This document shows, piece by piece, positions 52,453 to 62,870 of a DNA stretch of 64,000 nucleotides (position 1 is the stretch's first letter; each line of letters begins with the position of its first letter). Made by a program: the position numbers and the translations under genes. Origin of the DNA: Thalassolituus maritimus (lineage in GTDB: Bacteria > Pseudomonadota > Gammaproteobacteria > Pseudomonadales > Oceanobacteraceae). The stretch is from the NCBI GenBank assembly GCA_913019975.1, contig CAJWBH010000006.1:114285-178284 (forward strand), written 5' to 3'. The notes under the pieces were generated by a model. That model did not search any database. It saw only the letters and a list, made by a program, of their open reading frames with translations, and had not been told where the DNA came from.

Positions 52453-52812
52453 ATGTCTAAAAAATCTTCATCTGGTGGCCTGGTTTACTCCACTGAATTT
52501 GGTCGTGCCTGCCCGGGTTGCGGCGAGCCTGTTGATCAGTGTGTCTGTGATCAGGAGCAGGTGCCCGAGGGCGACGGTATTGTCAGGGTCGCGCGTGAAA
52601 CCAAAGGTCGCGGCGGCAAGGTCATGACTCTGGTGTCGGGCGTGCCTCTTGTTGGTAGTGAGTTGAAAACACTGGCAAAAGAACTGAAAAAGAAGTGTGG
52701 TACGGGCGGTGCTCTCAAAGATGGTGTGATTGAGATTCAGGGCGAACAGCGTGATCTGCTGGTCTCTGAGCTGACTAAGCGTGGATTTACTGTCAAAAAA
52801 GTAGGGGGCTGA
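52453..52812 (+). CDS. yciH: SUI1/eIF1-like translation factor YciH
   Basis: The 119-residue protein has an N-terminal Cys-rich patch (CPGCGEPVDQCVC) and the SUI1 fold (GRGGKVMTLVSGVPL, KKKCGTGGALKDGVIEIQG). It is the bacterial homologue of eIF1, thought to influence start-codon fidelity. It is 2 bp from the KefF-like gene, whose start is a TTG. Confidence 0.93.
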   Translation: MSKKSSSGGLVYSTEFGRACPGCGEPVDQCVCDQEQVPEGDGIVRVARETKGRGGKVMTLVSGVPLVGSELKTLAKELKKKCGTGGALKDGVIEIQGEQRDLLVSELTKRGFTVKKVGG

Positions 52813-52814
52813 TA

Positions 52815-53363
52815 TTGGCCAAGGCTCTGATTGTCTATGCTCATCCTGCGCATCAGCGCTCAAGAGCAAATCGTGCTCTGTTGAACCGGATCAGCGATCT
52901 GCATAACGTCACCGTGCATGATCTATATGAAACCTATCCGGATTTCTTTATCGACGTAGAGGCCGAGCAGAAGCTGCTTCTGGAACACGACGTTATCGTA
53001 ATTCAGCATCCTGTGTACTGGTACAACATGCCAGCGCTTTTGCGTGAATGGCAGGATCTTGTATTGGAATACGGTTACGCCTACGGGCGTAAGCAGCAGC
53101 GTCTGGCAGGCAAATATATGTGGGTTGTATTGACGGCCGGGGCACCAGAGCATACTTACAGCGACACTGGTGTTAATGAGCGCCCGTTGAGTGAGTATTT
53201 TCTTCATTACCCGCGGATGGCGAACGTTTGTCATCTGGAAATGAAACCCACCTTTGAGGTTTATCATGGTCGTCATTCTCCGGATGAGGACCTTGATAAA
53301 ACGGTTGAGCAGTATCGGTCCTGTCTGTTGAAGTACCTGAAGGAGCACCCGGGCGATGCATGA
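52815..53363 (+). CDS. kefF: KefF-type quinone oxidoreductase, ancillary to potassium efflux
   Basis: The 182-residue flavodoxin-fold protein has KALIVYAHPAHQRSRANR, VIQHPVYWYNMPALLREWQD and FEVYHGRH. This is the KefF/KefG family that is required for full activity of Kef channels and has NAD(P)H:quinone reductase activity. It begins at a TTG with GGGGGCTGATA upstream. Its end overlaps the KefC-type gene by 8 bp, so the two are translated together, as in E. coli kefFC. Confidence 0.9.
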   Translation: MAKALIVYAHPAHQRSRANRALLNRISDLHNVTVHDLYETYPDFFIDVEAEQKLLLEHDVIVIQHPVYWYNMPALLREWQDLVLEYGYAYGRKQQRLAGKYMWVVLTAGAPEHTYSDTGVNERPLSEYFLHYPRMANVCHLEMKPTFEVYHGRHSPDEDLDKTVEQYRSCLLKYLKEHPGDA

Positions 53364-55194
53364 AGCTGGCTTCCTTATGCAGGCGTTTGTCTTTCTGGCC
53401 GCCGCGGTGATTGCGGTGCCTATTGCAGCGCGCCTTGGCCTGGGCTCTGTTCTCGGCTATCTCTGTGCGGGCGCTGTGATCGGCCCGTTTGCGCTGGGTC
53501 TGATTGGTCAGGATATCGAAGAGGTGATGCACTTCGCTGAGTTCGGTGTCGTGATGATGCTGTTTCTCGTGGGGTTAGAACTTGACCCATCGAAGCTCTG
53601 GCGCATGCGTGTACCCATTGTGGGTATGGGCGGGCTGCAGGTCGTACTCACTACTGCCGTGATTGCCGGTATAGCGCTTATCTATCTCGACAACTGGCAG
53701 CATGCGGTCGTCGTCGGCATGGTTCTGTCGTTATCATCTACCGCCATTGTTCTTCAGACCCTGAACGAAAAAGGTCTGATGAAAAATGACAGCGGCCAGT
53801 CCGCATTTGCCGTGCTGCTGTTTCAGGATATTGCCGTCATTCCTATGCTTGCCGTGCTGCCGTTGTTGGCGGTGGCTGAGGTCGGTACTTATAGCGATAA
53901 ACATAATCTGCCGGGCTATCAGAGTGCTCTGATGGTATTGGGTGTGGTTATCGGGATCGTTGTTGTCGGTCGCTGGCTGAGCCGCTCGGTATTCCGCATT
54001 ATTGCTGAAACCCGTCTACGCGAAATGTTTACTGCGACAGCACTCTTTCTGGTGGTCGGCATTGCTTTACTGATGGAGCACATTGGTCTGTCTCCGGCGC
54101 TGGGTACGTTTGTCGCTGGTGTGGTTCTGGCGAACTCTGAATATCGCCATGAATTAGAAGCCGAGGTCGAGCCTTTTAAAGGGCTGCTGCTGGCGCTCTT
54201 CTTTATCTCTGTGGGGGCCTCGATCGACTTTGCGCTGCTGATGGAAAACCCATGGCCAATTTTCGCCATGGTTGGCGGACTGGTACTGATTAAGCTGGTG
54301 ATTCTGCTGGTACTGGGTAAGGCCTTCGGCCTCAGTAGCCGCAGTAATGCCATCTTTACTTTCTCGTTGGCGCAGGCCGGTGAATTTGCTTTTGTGCTGT
54401 TCAGTTTTGCATCTGCGCAGGATGTATTGCCGCCATACATTATTGACCCACTGACGCTTGTTGTTGCTTTATCGATGGCACTGACACCATTACTGTTTGT
54501 TATCAATGAGCGCTTTGTGTTGCCGCGCCTGCGCGGAGTGAAAGCATCCGAACGTCCCCACGATGCGATTAAACAACCGGAAGGGAAGGCGATCCTTGTA
54601 GGGTTTGGTCGTTTTGGCCAGATTGTAGGGCGTCTGTTGCGTATGAACGGCTTTGAAATTACCGTACTTGAGCACGATGCTGCTCAGGTGGATCTTGTCC
54701 GTAACTTTGGCCACAAAGTTTACTACGGTGATGCCGCCCGGATGGATCTGCTGGAAACCGCAGGCATTGAAGACGTGGATTTGCTGGTACTGGCGATTGA
54801 TGATCATCAGCGGATGTTGAAAACCATCCATCAGGTTAAGCGTCATCATCCGGATATTAAGATTCTGGCGCGAGCCGCTGGGCGCCGTGAGGCCGCTGAA
54901 TTAATTCACGCCGGTGCTGACCATATTGAGCGGGAAACCTTTGATTCGGCGCTGTCGATGGGCCGTATGGCACTTTCGCTGATGGGATTCCGTGCCTACC
55001 AGGCACAACGAGCGGCACAGCTGTTTAAGCACCACGACAAGAAGAGCCTGTACGCTCTTAGTGAAGTAATCGAGGACGATAAGAAGTATCTGACGGTTGC
55101 CAAACAGCACGCCACCGATCTGGAAAAAGTGCTTAAGTCAGACGATCAGGCGAATACCGAACTCGACGACAGAGGCTGGGACAGTGGCAGTTGA
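53356..55194 (+). CDS. kefC: Glutathione-regulated potassium-efflux system protein (KefB/KefC type)
   Basis: The 612-residue protein has a CPA2 membrane domain of about 12 helices (about 1-380, with FLVGLELDPSKLWRM, STAIVLQTL and FVAGVVLANSEYRHELE) and a cytosolic RCK/TrkA-N domain (about 400-530, ILVGFGRFGQIVGRLL). This is the KefB/KefC layout: K+/H+ exchange gated by glutathione and its adducts, protecting against electrophiles. It is coupled to kefF by an 8-bp overlap and runs into tadA. Confidence 0.92.
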   Translation: MHEAGFLMQAFVFLAAAVIAVPIAARLGLGSVLGYLCAGAVIGPFALGLIGQDIEEVMHFAEFGVVMMLFLVGLELDPSKLWRMRVPIVGMGGLQVVLTTAVIAGIALIYLDNWQHAVVVGMVLSLSSTAIVLQTLNEKGLMKNDSGQSAFAVLLFQDIAVIPMLAVLPLLAVAEVGTYSDKHNLPGYQSALMVLGVVIGIVVVGRWLSRSVFRIIAETRLREMFTATALFLVVGIALLMEHIGLSPALGTFVAGVVLANSEYRHELEAEVEPFKGLLLALFFISVGASIDFALLMENPWPIFAMVGGLVLIKLVILLVLGKAFGLSSRSNAIFTFSLAQAGEFAFVLFSFASAQDVLPPYIIDPLTLVVALSMALTPLLFVINERFVLPRLRGVKASERPHDAIKQPEGKAILVGFGRFGQIVGRLLRMNGFEITVLEHDAAQVDLVRNFGHKVYYGDAARMDLLETAGIEDVDLLVLAIDDHQRMLKTIHQVKRHHPDIKILARAAGRREAAELIHAGADHIERETFDSALSMGRMALSLMGFRAYQAQRAAQLFKHHDKKSLYALSEVIEDDKKYLTVAKQHATDLEKVLKSDDQANTELDDRGWDSGS

Positions 55195-55711
55195 TCCTGT
55201 GAGTCTGTGCGGCCTCGACATTGCCGATGATGAGGCGGGCATGGCCTGTGCCCTTGAGCTGGCAGCTCTGGCAGCAGAGCAGGGTGAAGTGCCAGTAGGG
55301 GCTGTGATCGTCAGTGAGGGCAAAATCATTGGCGTCGGATCAAATTCGCCGATCACTGGTCTCGACCCAACTGCTCACGCGGAGGTTAACGCGATTCGTG
55401 ATGCTGCACAGCGGATCGGAAACTACCGGCTGAGTGGCGCGACGCTCTATGTCACAGTTGAGCCCTGCAGTATGTGTTCAGGTGCGATTATTCACAGCCG
55501 GATCGGGCGGGTGGTTTACGGCACTACCGAGCCCAAAGCGGGCGTGGTGGAAAGCGCTGAGTGCTTCTTTGAAAAGCCCTTTCTGAACTGGCAGGTAGAG
55601 GTCGTGGGCGGCGTAAAGGCTGAGCAATGCGCTACCACCATGACCGAGTTTTTTGCTGCGCGAAGAGCAGGTAAAAAGAAGCTCAAGAAAGCCTCGCCTG
55701 CGGCAGACTGA
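55184..55711 (+). CDS. tadA: tRNA-specific adenosine deaminase TadA
   Basis: The 175-residue deaminase has the catalytic HAE (PTAHAEVNAIRDAA) and zinc Cys pair PCSMC, plus NYRLSGATLYVTVEP and IIHSRIGRVVYG. It converts A34 of tRNA-Arg(ACG) to inosine. The GTG at 55184 gives an N-terminal region matching TadA length and an 11-bp overlap with the Kef gene. The frame is open further upstream but within the Kef gene. Its Lys-rich end (GKKKLKKAS) resembles tails of other TadA proteins. Confidence 0.95.
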   Translation: MAVDPVSLCGLDIADDEAGMACALELAALAAEQGEVPVGAVIVSEGKIIGVGSNSPITGLDPTAHAEVNAIRDAAQRIGNYRLSGATLYVTVEPCSMCSGAIIHSRIGRVVYGTTEPKAGVVESAECFFEKPFLNWQVEVVGGVKAEQCATTMTEFFAARRAGKKKLKKASPAAD

Positions 55712-55730
55712 ATTTTAAGTACTTTGCGCT

Positions 55731-57176
55731 TCAGAGCAGGGGTGGAATAACCGTCACGGGCACATCGGAGTCCTGAATGCTGTCGTTGTCGGTCTCGTCT
55801 GCGACAACCTGCTCTTCATTCCAGATCAGAACATCGTAATAACGACGGATATTCTGAACATAGGTCACTGGCTCCTGGCCACGCGCATAGCCATAACGCG
55901 TCTGGCGGTAGTAGCGCTGCTGAGTCAATAACGGCAGTACCTTTTTCACATCGATCCACAGATCCGGGTTACGCCCTAGTTTCTCCGCCAGTCTGCGGGC
56001 ATCCTCAAGGTGGCCGAAGCCGACGTTGTAGGCGGCCAGCGCCATCCAGGTGCGGTCCGGCTCGTGCACTGACTCATCGAGACGCTCGCGTAACCCAGCG
56101 AGGTAACGGCTACCGCCAGCAATACTCTGTGATGGGTCGAGGCGGTTGGTAACGCCTAGCTCACCTGCGGTTCTCAGGGTCAGCATCATCAGGCCTCTGA
56201 CGCCTGTGAATGAACGCGCGCGTGGATTCCAGTGACTTTCCTGATAGCCCATAGCGGCGAGCAGGCGCCAGTCGAAACCGTGTTTCTCCGCGGCTGCTTT
56301 GAAGTCTTTCTCGTAGCGGGGCAAGACCTTGCGGCTATGACGCAGGAATCGATGAGCGCCGACATAGTCAAACTGCCCGACGTGACCATAAAACCGCTCA
56401 GACAGTTCGGCCATGAGTACGCCGGTCTCGGGGCGGTAGAAAAAGTCGAAAGTCCGGTCGCGCAGAGAATCATCTGCGCGGCGCGGCATAACCCAGGCAA
56501 CGGTCTGAATTTCACCCAGAGTAAATGCGACATCGAGGTTCGGAAGGTACGAACGCATGAGGCGAAATTCGTTCGAGTTCACCAGCGTAAAATCCAGCTC
56601 GCGGTCAGACACCATCTGCAGCAGGTCAGACGCATCCAGCTCGCTGGTTTCCCGCCATGAAAGCGAGGGCAGCTCGGTTTTCTGCCAGTGCCTGAGCGTA
56701 CGTGCGTGCCGTGACTTAGCCGGAACCATCAGGCGCCCGGTTTGCAGGTCTTCAATCGATTCAGGTTTTGTGGTGCGCAGACGGTAAACGATCTGCTCTG
56801 ATATTGAGGAGTAGGTTGGGCCATACACAACCGGGTAGCCTGATGTCTGCTCTTTGGTGAACCCCGCTGCTGATATATGTGCATCGCCATTTTCGAGAGC
56901 TTCCATGGCTGTTTGCAGATTATCAACGACCATCAGTTCAAGCTCTACGCCCAGGTAATCCGCAAAAGACTCGACGAGTTCGTACTCGTACCCTGTCGCG
57001 CCGTGGCGCTCTTCATAATAGGTGGTGGGATTGTTACGTGTAACAACGATCAGACGACCATCTTCAATAATCCGGTCGAGCAGAGTGGGGTGTCGGCTGC
57101 TCACAAGCAGTGCAACCACAACGAGTGTGGTCAGTACACGTCTTGTATTCCTTATGGTGTTCAGCAGCCTGGTCAT
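55731..57176 (-). CDS. mltF: Membrane-bound lytic murein transglycosylase F (MltF)
   Basis: The 481-residue protein has an N-terminal membrane helix/signal (VLTTLVVVALLVSS), a periplasmic solute-binding-like domain (about 45-265: LIVVTRNNPTTYYE) and a lytic transglycosylase domain with catalytic Glu in AAMGYQESHWNPRA. Further motifs are GVRGLMMLTLRTA and ALAAYNVGFGHLEDA. It cleaves peptidoglycan to anhydromuropeptides. The ATG at 57176 is preferred; the frame is open another 49 codons without signal-like features. It is convergent with tadA. Confidence 0.94.
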   Translation of the reverse strand: MTRLLNTIRNTRRVLTTLVVVALLVSSRHPTLLDRIIEDGRLIVVTRNNPTTYYEERHGATGYEYELVESFADYLGVELELMVVDNLQTAMEALENGDAHISAAGFTKEQTSGYPVVYGPTYSSISEQIVYRLRTTKPESIEDLQTGRLMVPAKSRHARTLRHWQKTELPSLSWRETSELDASDLLQMVSDRELDFTLVNSNEFRLMRSYLPNLDVAFTLGEIQTVAWVMPRRADDSLRDRTFDFFYRPETGVLMAELSERFYGHVGQFDYVGAHRFLRHSRKVLPRYEKDFKAAAEKHGFDWRLLAAMGYQESHWNPRARSFTGVRGLMMLTLRTAGELGVTNRLDPSQSIAGGSRYLAGLRERLDESVHEPDRTWMALAAYNVGFGHLEDARRLAEKLGRNPDLWIDVKKVLPLLTQQRYYRQTRYGYARGQEPVTYVQNIRRYYDVLIWNEEQVVADETDNDSIQDSDVPVTVIPPLL

Positions 57177-57463
57177 AAGTATTTTACATCTCCCTTGGAC
57201 TTGAGAGTTTAGCTCCTGTGAATGAGTTAAAACAGCGATGCGGGAGAATTTTACCTTCGCCTTAAGCAGTGAATTGCAGGTAGTACTTTGAAATATATAC
57301 AGAAAATAGAGTTTGTCTGGCACAACATGCCACTCTGACCTCAGGAACAGACTGTTCTTTCAGTCATATCTGTTTTTCTATTGCTTCACCTTCCGTATGG
57401 CAGATGAAGGGCTGATCCAGTACAATTCGGCCTCATTTTTTTCCTGTTATGAGTCGAACCACC

Positions 57464-60400
57464 ATGCTTGAGCTGCGTGGCGCCCCGGCGCTTTCCTCAT
57501 TCCGTCAGAACAAAATCCTTAACAAGCTGCAGTCAGCGGTGCCAGCAGTAACCGGCGTGTACGCCGAATTCATGCACTTTGCTGATCTGAAAGCCGATTT
57601 GAATGACGCTGAACTCACTGTCCTTGAGCGCATTCTGCGCTATGGGCCAAAGGCTGAGCAGAAAGACGGAGCGGGTGAGCTGTTCTTAGTCGTACCGCGT
57701 TTTGGCACGATTTCGCCATGGTCTTCTAAGGCAACCGACATCGCTCATAACTGTGGCCTGAGCAATGTGGATCGTCTTGAGCGTGGTGTTGCTTACTACG
57801 TTGAGGGTGCAACAGCAGCTGACCGTGATGCCGTGGCTGCAGCACTGCACGACCGCATGACTGAAGTGGTACTTGAAAACAGCGCCGCCGCTGAGAACCT
57901 GTTCTCTCACGCTGAGCCTGCGCCGCTGAGCACCATTGATATTCTGGGTGGTGGCCGTGATGCACTGATCGCTGCTGACCAGAACCTGGGCCTGGCTCTG
58001 GCCGACGACGAAGTCGACTACTTGGTTGAAAACTACATAAAGCTGGATCGCAACCCGACTGACGTCGAACTCATGATGTTCGCCCAGGCGAACTCCGAGC
58101 ACTGCCGTCACAAGATCTTTAACGCCAGCTGGACGATTGACGGCGAAGACCAGGACAAATCCCTGTTCGCCATGATCAAAAACACTTACGAGTGTTACAA
58201 CGAAAACATCCTGTCTGCGTATAAAGACAACGCCTCTGTGATCCGTGGTCATCACACTGGCCGTTTCTTCCCCAATCCAGATGGCCGTGAATATTCTTAC
58301 CATCAGGAAGAAATGCACATCCTGATGAAGGTTGAGACCCACAACCACCCAACCGCGATTGCACCGCACTCTGGTGCAGCAACCGGCTCCGGCGGCGAGA
58401 TCCGTGACGAAGGCGCAACTGGCCGAGGCTCTAAGCCAAAAGCGGGTCTGACTGGTTTTACTGTATCTGACCTGAAAATTCCGGGCTTCGAACAGCCATG
58501 GGAAAGCCAGTACGGCAAGCCTGATCGCATCGTATCTGCCCTCGATATCATGATCGAAGGCCCTATCGGTGGTGCAGCATTTAACAACGAATTCGGTCGT
58601 CCGAACCTGTGTGGTTACTTCCGTACCTTCGAACTGCAGCACGATGGCGAAGTTCGTGGTTACCACAAGCCAATCATGATTGCGGGTGGTTACGGCAACA
58701 TCCGTGACGAGCACGTACAGAAGGGTGATATCCCTGTTGGCGCACGCCTGATCGCACTGGGTGGCCCTGCGATGCAGATTGGTCTGGGCGGTGGCGCTGC
58801 GTCGTCTATGTCTTCTGGCCAGTCGAATGCCGACCTAGACTTTGCCTCTGTACAGCGTGAAAACCCAGAAATGGAACGTCGTTGTCAGGAAGTTATTGAC
58901 CGCTGCTGGCAGCTGGGTGACAAAAACCCAATCGCCTTTATCCACGACGTAGGTGCGGGCGGTCTGTCTAACGCCTTCCCGGAGCTGGTATCTGACGGCG
59001 GCCGTGGCGGTAAGTTTGAACTGCGTAACGTACCAAACGACGAGCCGGGCATGAGCCCGCTGGCGATCTGGTGTAACGAATCTCAGGAACGCTATGTAAT
59101 GGCCGTTGCGGAAGAAGACATGGACGCGTTCGACGCTATTTGTGCCCGTGAGCGCTGCCCATACGCCGTAGTCGGTATCGCCACCGAAGAAGAACACCTG
59201 ACCGTGACCGACAGCCACTTCGACAACAGCCCGGTAGACCTGCCCTTAGAAGTCCTGCTGGGTAAGGCTCCACGTATGCACCGTGACGTTGCGACCCGTG
59301 GCAAAGCCGAAGAGAGCTTCACCAGCGCCGGAATAGACATGACGGACGCCGCTAAGCGCATCCTGACGCTGCCTACCGTGGCGAGCAAATCTTTCCTGAT
59401 CACCATCGGTGACCGTTCTATTACCGGTACCGTTGCGCGTGATCAGTTCGTTGGCCCTTGGCAGGTGCCAGTGGCTGACGTTGCCGTAACGACCTCGTCT
59501 TACGACACCTACGCCGGTGAAGCGATGGCGATGGGTGAGCGTACCCCTGTTGCACTTATTGACGCACCAGCATCTGGTCGTCTGGCAGTGGCCGAAGCCA
59601 TCACCAACATCGCCGCAGCACCCATCAACAAATTGGCTGACATCAAAATGTCGGCTAACTGGATGTGTGCAGCGGGTCACGAAGGTGAAGACGCCAAACT
59701 GTACGACACCGTAAAAGCCGTGGGTATGGAACTCTGCCCAGAGCTGCAGGTAACTATTCCTGTGGGTAAAGACTCTATGTCGATGAAGACCCGTTGGAAT
59801 GATGCAGGAGAAGACAAGGCCGTTACTGCGCCTATGTCACTGATCATCACCGGCTTCGCGCCAGTGTCTGATGCACGCAAAGTACTGACGCCAGAACTGA
59901 AGCGCATTGACGAAGCCTCTGACCTGATTCTGGTCGATCTGGGTCGTGGTCAGAACCGTCTCGGTGCTTCCTGTCTGGCACAGGTATTCAACCGCGTGGG
60001 TGATACTGCGCCGGATCTGGATGACGCAGAAGACCTGAAAGCCTTCTTCGCTGTGGTACAGGGCCTGAACGCTGATCGCAAACTGCTGGCATACCACGAC
60101 CGTTCAGACGGTGGTCTGTTTGCCACCCTGACCGAGATGGCGTTCGCTGCGCATACGGGTCTGGATATCAAACTGGACTTATTAGCAGAAAACAAAGATG
60201 AGCTTGCCGCAGCCCTGTTCGCTGAAGAACTAGGTGCAGTCATGCAGGTAAAACGTGACGATCTGGAAGAAGTACTGGCACAGTTTGAAGCGGCGGGTCT
60301 GGGGGACTGCACTCAGGTGATCGGTACGCTGAATGACGACGACCAGATTACCTTCAGCTTCCAGGACGAAGAATTCCTCAGCGAAAGCCGCGTGACCTGG

Positions 60401-61342
60401 CAGCGCCTGTGGGCACAGACCAGCTACGAAATGCAGGCATTGCGTGATAACGCCGACTGCGCGAAGCAGGAATTTGATGCTCTGCTCGATGCAGAAGATC
60501 CGGGTATCCACGCTGAACTGACCTTCGATATTAATGAAGATATTACAGCGGATCTGGGCGACGAGCGTCCGCTGGTAGCGATTCTGCGTGAGCAGGGCGT
60601 TAACGGTCAGATCGAAATGGCTGCGGCCTTCGACCGCGCTGGTTTCGCCACTGTTGACGTACACATGAGCGACATCCTGTCGGGCAGCGTAACGCTTGAA
60701 GGCTTCCGTGGTCTTGTGGCGTGCGGCGGCTTCTCGTACGGCGACGTACTGGGTGCCGGTGAAGGTTGGGCGAAATCGATTCTGTTTAACGAACAGGCTC
60801 GTGGTCAGTTCAAAGCCTTCTTCGAGCGTAATGACACCTTCGCACTGGGCGTATGTAACGGCTGTCAGATGCTCTCCAACCTGCACGAACTGATCCCAGG
60901 CACTGAGCACTGGCCGCACTTCGTTCGCAACACCAGCGAACAGTTCGAAGCCCGTGTTGCTATGGTTGAAGTTCAGGAATCGGATTCTGTCTTCCTCGCA
61001 GGTATGGCCGGCTCACGTATGCCAATCGCCATCGCCCACGGGGAAGGTCGTGCAGAATTCGCCGACGAATCAGACATCGACGAACTGGCAGGCCAGATTG
61101 CACTGCGCTACACCGACAACTACGGCAAAGTCACCGAGCAATACCCACTGAACCCGAACGGTTCACCGCAGGGTATTACCGGCCTGACCGCTGCCGACGG
61201 CCGCGTCACCATTATGATGCCGCACCCAGAGCGTGTATTCCGCGCGATCCAGAACAGCCATATTCCAGGCGACTGGGACGAGGACGGTGCTTGGATGCGT
61301 ATGTTCAGAAATGCGCGGGTGTGGTGCTCTGAGAATAGCTGA
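57464..61342 (+). CDS. purL: Phosphoribosylformylglycinamidine synthase PurL
   Basis: The single-chain 1292-residue FGAM synthetase has the N-terminal domain ([12 protein letters not shown]), two AIRS-like ATP domains ([39 protein letters not shown]) and a C-terminal GATase domain. The GATase has nucleophile Cys in [13 protein letters not shown] and HGEGR before [10 protein letters not shown]. It performs the fourth step of purine synthesis. Two in-frame ATGs 15 bp apart are possible; I use the second because it matches the usual start, but neither has a strong ribosome site. Confidence 0.97.
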   Translation: MLELRGAPALSSFRQNKILNKLQSAVPAVTGVYAEFMHFADLKADLNDAELTVLERILRYGPKAEQKDGAGELFLVVPRFGTISPWSSKATDIAHNCGLSNVDRLERGVAYYVEGATAADRDAVAAALHDRMTEVVLENSAAAENLFSHAEPAPLSTIDILGGGRDALIAADQNLGLALADDEVDYLVENYIKLDRNPTDVELMMFAQANSEHCRHKIFNASWTIDGEDQDKSLFAMIKNTYECYNENILSAYKDNASVIRGHHTGRFFPNPDGREYSYHQEEMHILMKVETHNHPTAIAPHSGAATGSGGEIRDEGATGRGSKPKAGLTGFTVSDLKIPGFEQPWESQYGKPDRIVSALDIMIEGPIGGAAFNNEFGRPNLCGYFRTFELQHDGEVRGYHKPIMIAGGYGNIRDEHVQKGDIPVGARLIALGGPAMQIGLGGGAASSMSSGQSNADLDFASVQRENPEMERRCQEVIDRCWQLGDKNPIAFIHDVGAGGLSNAFPELVSDGGRGGKFELRNVPNDEPGMSPLAIWCNESQERYVMAVAEEDMDAFDAICARERCPYAVVGIATEEEHLTVTDSHFDNSPVDLPLEVLLGKAPRMHRDVATRGKAEESFTSAGIDMTDAAKRILTLPTVASKSFLITIGDRSITGTVARDQFVGPWQVPVADVAVTTSSYDTYAGEAMAMGERTPVALIDAPASGRLAVAEAITNIAAAPINKLADIKMSANWMCAAGHEGEDAKLYDTVKAVGMELCPELQVTIPVGKDSMSMKTRWNDAGEDKAVTAPMSLIITGFAPVSDARKVLTPELKRIDEASDLILVDLGRGQNRLGASCLAQVFNRVGDTAPDLDDAEDLKAFFAVVQGLNADRKLLAYHDRSDGGLFATLTEMAFAAHTGLDIKLDLLAENKDELAAALFAEELGAVMQVKRDDLEEVLAQFEAAGLGDCTQVIGTLNDDDQITFSFQDEEFLSESRVTWQRLWAQTSYEMQALRDNADCAKQEFDALLDAEDPGIHAELTFDINEDITADLGDERPLVAILREQGVNGQIEMAAAFDRAGFATVDVHMSDILSGSVTLEGFRGLVACGGFSYGDVLGAGEGWAKSILFNEQARGQFKAFFERNDTFALGVCNGCQMLSNLHELIPGTEHWPHFVRNTSEQFEARVAMVEVQESDSVFLAGMAGSRMPIAIAHGEGRAEFADESDIDELAGQIALRYTDNYGKVTEQYPLNPNGSPQGITGLTAADGRVTIMMPHPERVFRAIQNSHIPGDWDEDGAWMRMFRNARVWCSENS

Positions 61343-61349
61343 TAAGTAG

Positions 61350-61366
61350 GGTGGGCACTGCCCACC
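61350..61366. repeat. REP-like palindrome GGTGGGC...GCCCACC after purL
   Basis: GGTGGGC-act-GCCCACC lies 8 bp after the purL stop and matches a short palindrome I recall as widespread between genes of many proteobacteria. Its minus strand encodes the well-known spurious start MVGSAHPTY, which explains the overlapping open frames here. Confidence 0.65.
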
Positions 61367-61382
61367 ATGCCTGCCCATAAAG

Positions 61383-61416
61383 AAAGCCGCTGGTCAGTAA
61401 TGATTAGCGGCTTTTT
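61383..61416 (+). terminator. Rho-independent terminator of purL
   Basis: AAAGCCGCT and AGCGGCTTT form a 9-bp stem with a 14-base loop, continuing into a run of five T. Confidence 0.85.
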
Positions 61417-61701
61417 GGTTCTCTGGGAATCTATAGGTAAATCACACCATGTAGGAGCGATTCAGCCAGCTTGCCTGGCTATTCGCGATCAACTGCGGGT
61501 ATCACTGTAGGAAGGAATATGACTCCCTCATACAATTACCGGATAAGGTTTTATCGAGCAGTGTATATGGAGTAGTCTGGCAATCTGGTTGGATGAAAGG
61601 GCGCTTTCTATACTAGCAGCCGGAGGCTATTCTTTGTCCCGAGAGCGATACCGATTGTGGAGGTACGCTACTTATGAAATTACCGTGTTAGCTAGGATGC
61701 T
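61417..61701. other. Intergenic region between purL and the FMN reductase
   Basis: With the elements just upstream, the gene-free stretch totals about 360 bp. Apart from the REP-like copy at 61450-61488 it holds A+T-richer sequence with no supported ORF or RNA; a promoter for the following pair must lie here but is not obvious. Confidence 0.5.
61450..61488 (+). repeat. REP-like palindromic element, copy 1
   Basis: A 39-bp element starts TGTAGGAGCGATTCAGCCAG and ends TGGCTATTCGCGA. Its centre folds as GCCAG-cttgc-CTGGC and the ends are nearly complementary. GTAGGAGCG and TTCGCGA ends resemble Pseudomonas-type REP sequences. A second copy lies inverted at 63850-63888. Confidence 0.8.
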
Positions 61702-62250
61702 ATGAAAATACTCGCTATATCAGGAAGTTCCCGCAGATTATCTACGAATACAGCCTTGTTGAATGCAATGAAGGATACGGCCCCCGAAGGGGTCGAACTT
61801 ACAGTTTTCAGTAGTCTTGATTCCCTACCCATTTTCTCTCCAGATGCAGAAGGCGCCTTAACACCAGATGTGGTTTGTGACTTTATCAAGTTAGTTCAGG
61901 AGTGCGATGGCCTGATTATCTCAAGCCCAGAATATGTCAGAGCCATTCCCGGCGGGCTGAAGAACGCAATCGACTGGATGGTTTCTCGATTTGAAATTGT
62001 CGATAAACCAGTAGCGTTAGCGCATGCCTCTCATCGTGGAGATGATATGCTTTATTCATTGAGGCTGGTTCTTTCGACGGTAAGTAGTAAATTTTTTGAG
62101 GACCATTTTTTGCGTATCCCCCTTATTGGTAAAACGCCTGATGAAGTATATGAATTACTTAGAAGCACTGAGTTGCAGAAGGACGTTTCTAGGTTTCTTC
62201 ATGCTTATTTGGCTGAAATTAGGGGAGGTAGTACACAATGCACCAACTGA
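61702..62250 (+). CDS. NADPH-dependent FMN reductase family protein
   Basis: The 182-residue flavodoxin-fold protein starts KILAISGSSRRLSTNTALL (phosphate loop GSSRxxSxN) and has IISSPEYVRAIPGGLKNAIDWM, both family hallmarks. It is similar to but distinct from the protein encoded at 23581-24162. It is more A+T-rich than most of the window and overlaps the next gene by 13 bp. The substrate (FMN, quinone, azo dye or chromate) is not predictable. Confidence 0.85.
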   Translation: MKILAISGSSRRLSTNTALLNAMKDTAPEGVELTVFSSLDSLPIFSPDAEGALTPDVVCDFIKLVQECDGLIISSPEYVRAIPGGLKNAIDWMVSRFEIVDKPVALAHASHRGDDMLYSLRLVLSTVSSKFFEDHFLRIPLIGKTPDEVYELLRSTELQKDVSRFLHAYLAEIRGGSTQCTN

Positions 62251-62786
62251 CTTTTAATAATCCGATATCAAGCTTTGAAGATCTGGTTATCGTTTCTCAA
62301 CGCATTTCCTTGACTCCTATTTCTGAACGGTTTCGAGAGGATATTTATCGCGAATTCACATCAGAAATTACTCGCTACATGATGCCGCCTCCACCACAGG
62401 ATATCTCCGAAACGCTTGAGTTCATTCGCAGCAGTATTGAAGGTATGCAGCGCTCGGAAGAGTTAGTGTTTGTAATAGTTGATACTGAAGGGCAATTCCT
62501 CGGATGTGCTGGTTTGCATTCTCGTGAGTCTTCACTTACTCCAGAGCTAGGTATCTGGGTTAAAAAATGCGCTCATGGAAGCGCTTTGGGTCGGGAGGCC
62601 GTGCGCTGCCTGAGGGACTGGGCTTCTGAGAATCTGAAACTCAGTTACTTTATCTACCCAGTTGAGAAGAAGAATCTGGCAAGCAGGAAAATTGCTGTGT
62701 CGCTAGGCGGAGAGATTATTAAAGAACAGAAAACATTGTCCTTGTCGGGTAATCTGCTAGATGAAGTGGTTTATCATGTCCCATAG
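62238..62786 (+). CDS. RimJ/RimL-type GNAT acetyltransferase
   Basis: The 182-residue protein carries a GNAT fold: ISLTPISERFREDIYREF, FLGCAGLHS strand, ELGIWVKKCAHGSALGREAV (acetyl-CoA loop, here G-x-A-L-G-R in place of G-x-G-x-G/A) and NLASRKIAVSLGGEII. It belongs to the ribosomal-protein/antibiotic acetyltransferase-like group; the substrate is unknown. It overlaps the FMN reductase gene by 13 bp, so translation is coupled. Its A+T-rich composition fits an acquired pair. Confidence 0.82.
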   Translation: MHQLTFNNPISSFEDLVIVSQRISLTPISERFREDIYREFTSEITRYMMPPPPQDISETLEFIRSSIEGMQRSEELVFVIVDTEGQFLGCAGLHSRESSLTPELGIWVKKCAHGSALGREAVRCLRDWASENLKLSYFIYPVEKKNLASRKIAVSLGGEIIKEQKTLSLSGNLLDEVVYHVP

Positions 62787-62870
62787 CATCTGATTCCTAG
62801 AATCACAGACAGGGTGATTCGAAAATAGCCTGGGAATACTGACTGAATTGCTACCGCAGAAATCAGAATC

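Noticed and set aside
57686-58714. 342-codon minus-strand frame inside purL
   Set aside because: It is entirely antisense to a highly conserved part of PurL; its length follows from codon bias.
61120-61378. Minus-strand frames beginning MVGSAHPTY or similar at the end of purL
   Set aside because: They are translations of the GGTGGGC...GCCCACC palindrome antisense to purL; this start is a familiar artefact of that repeat.
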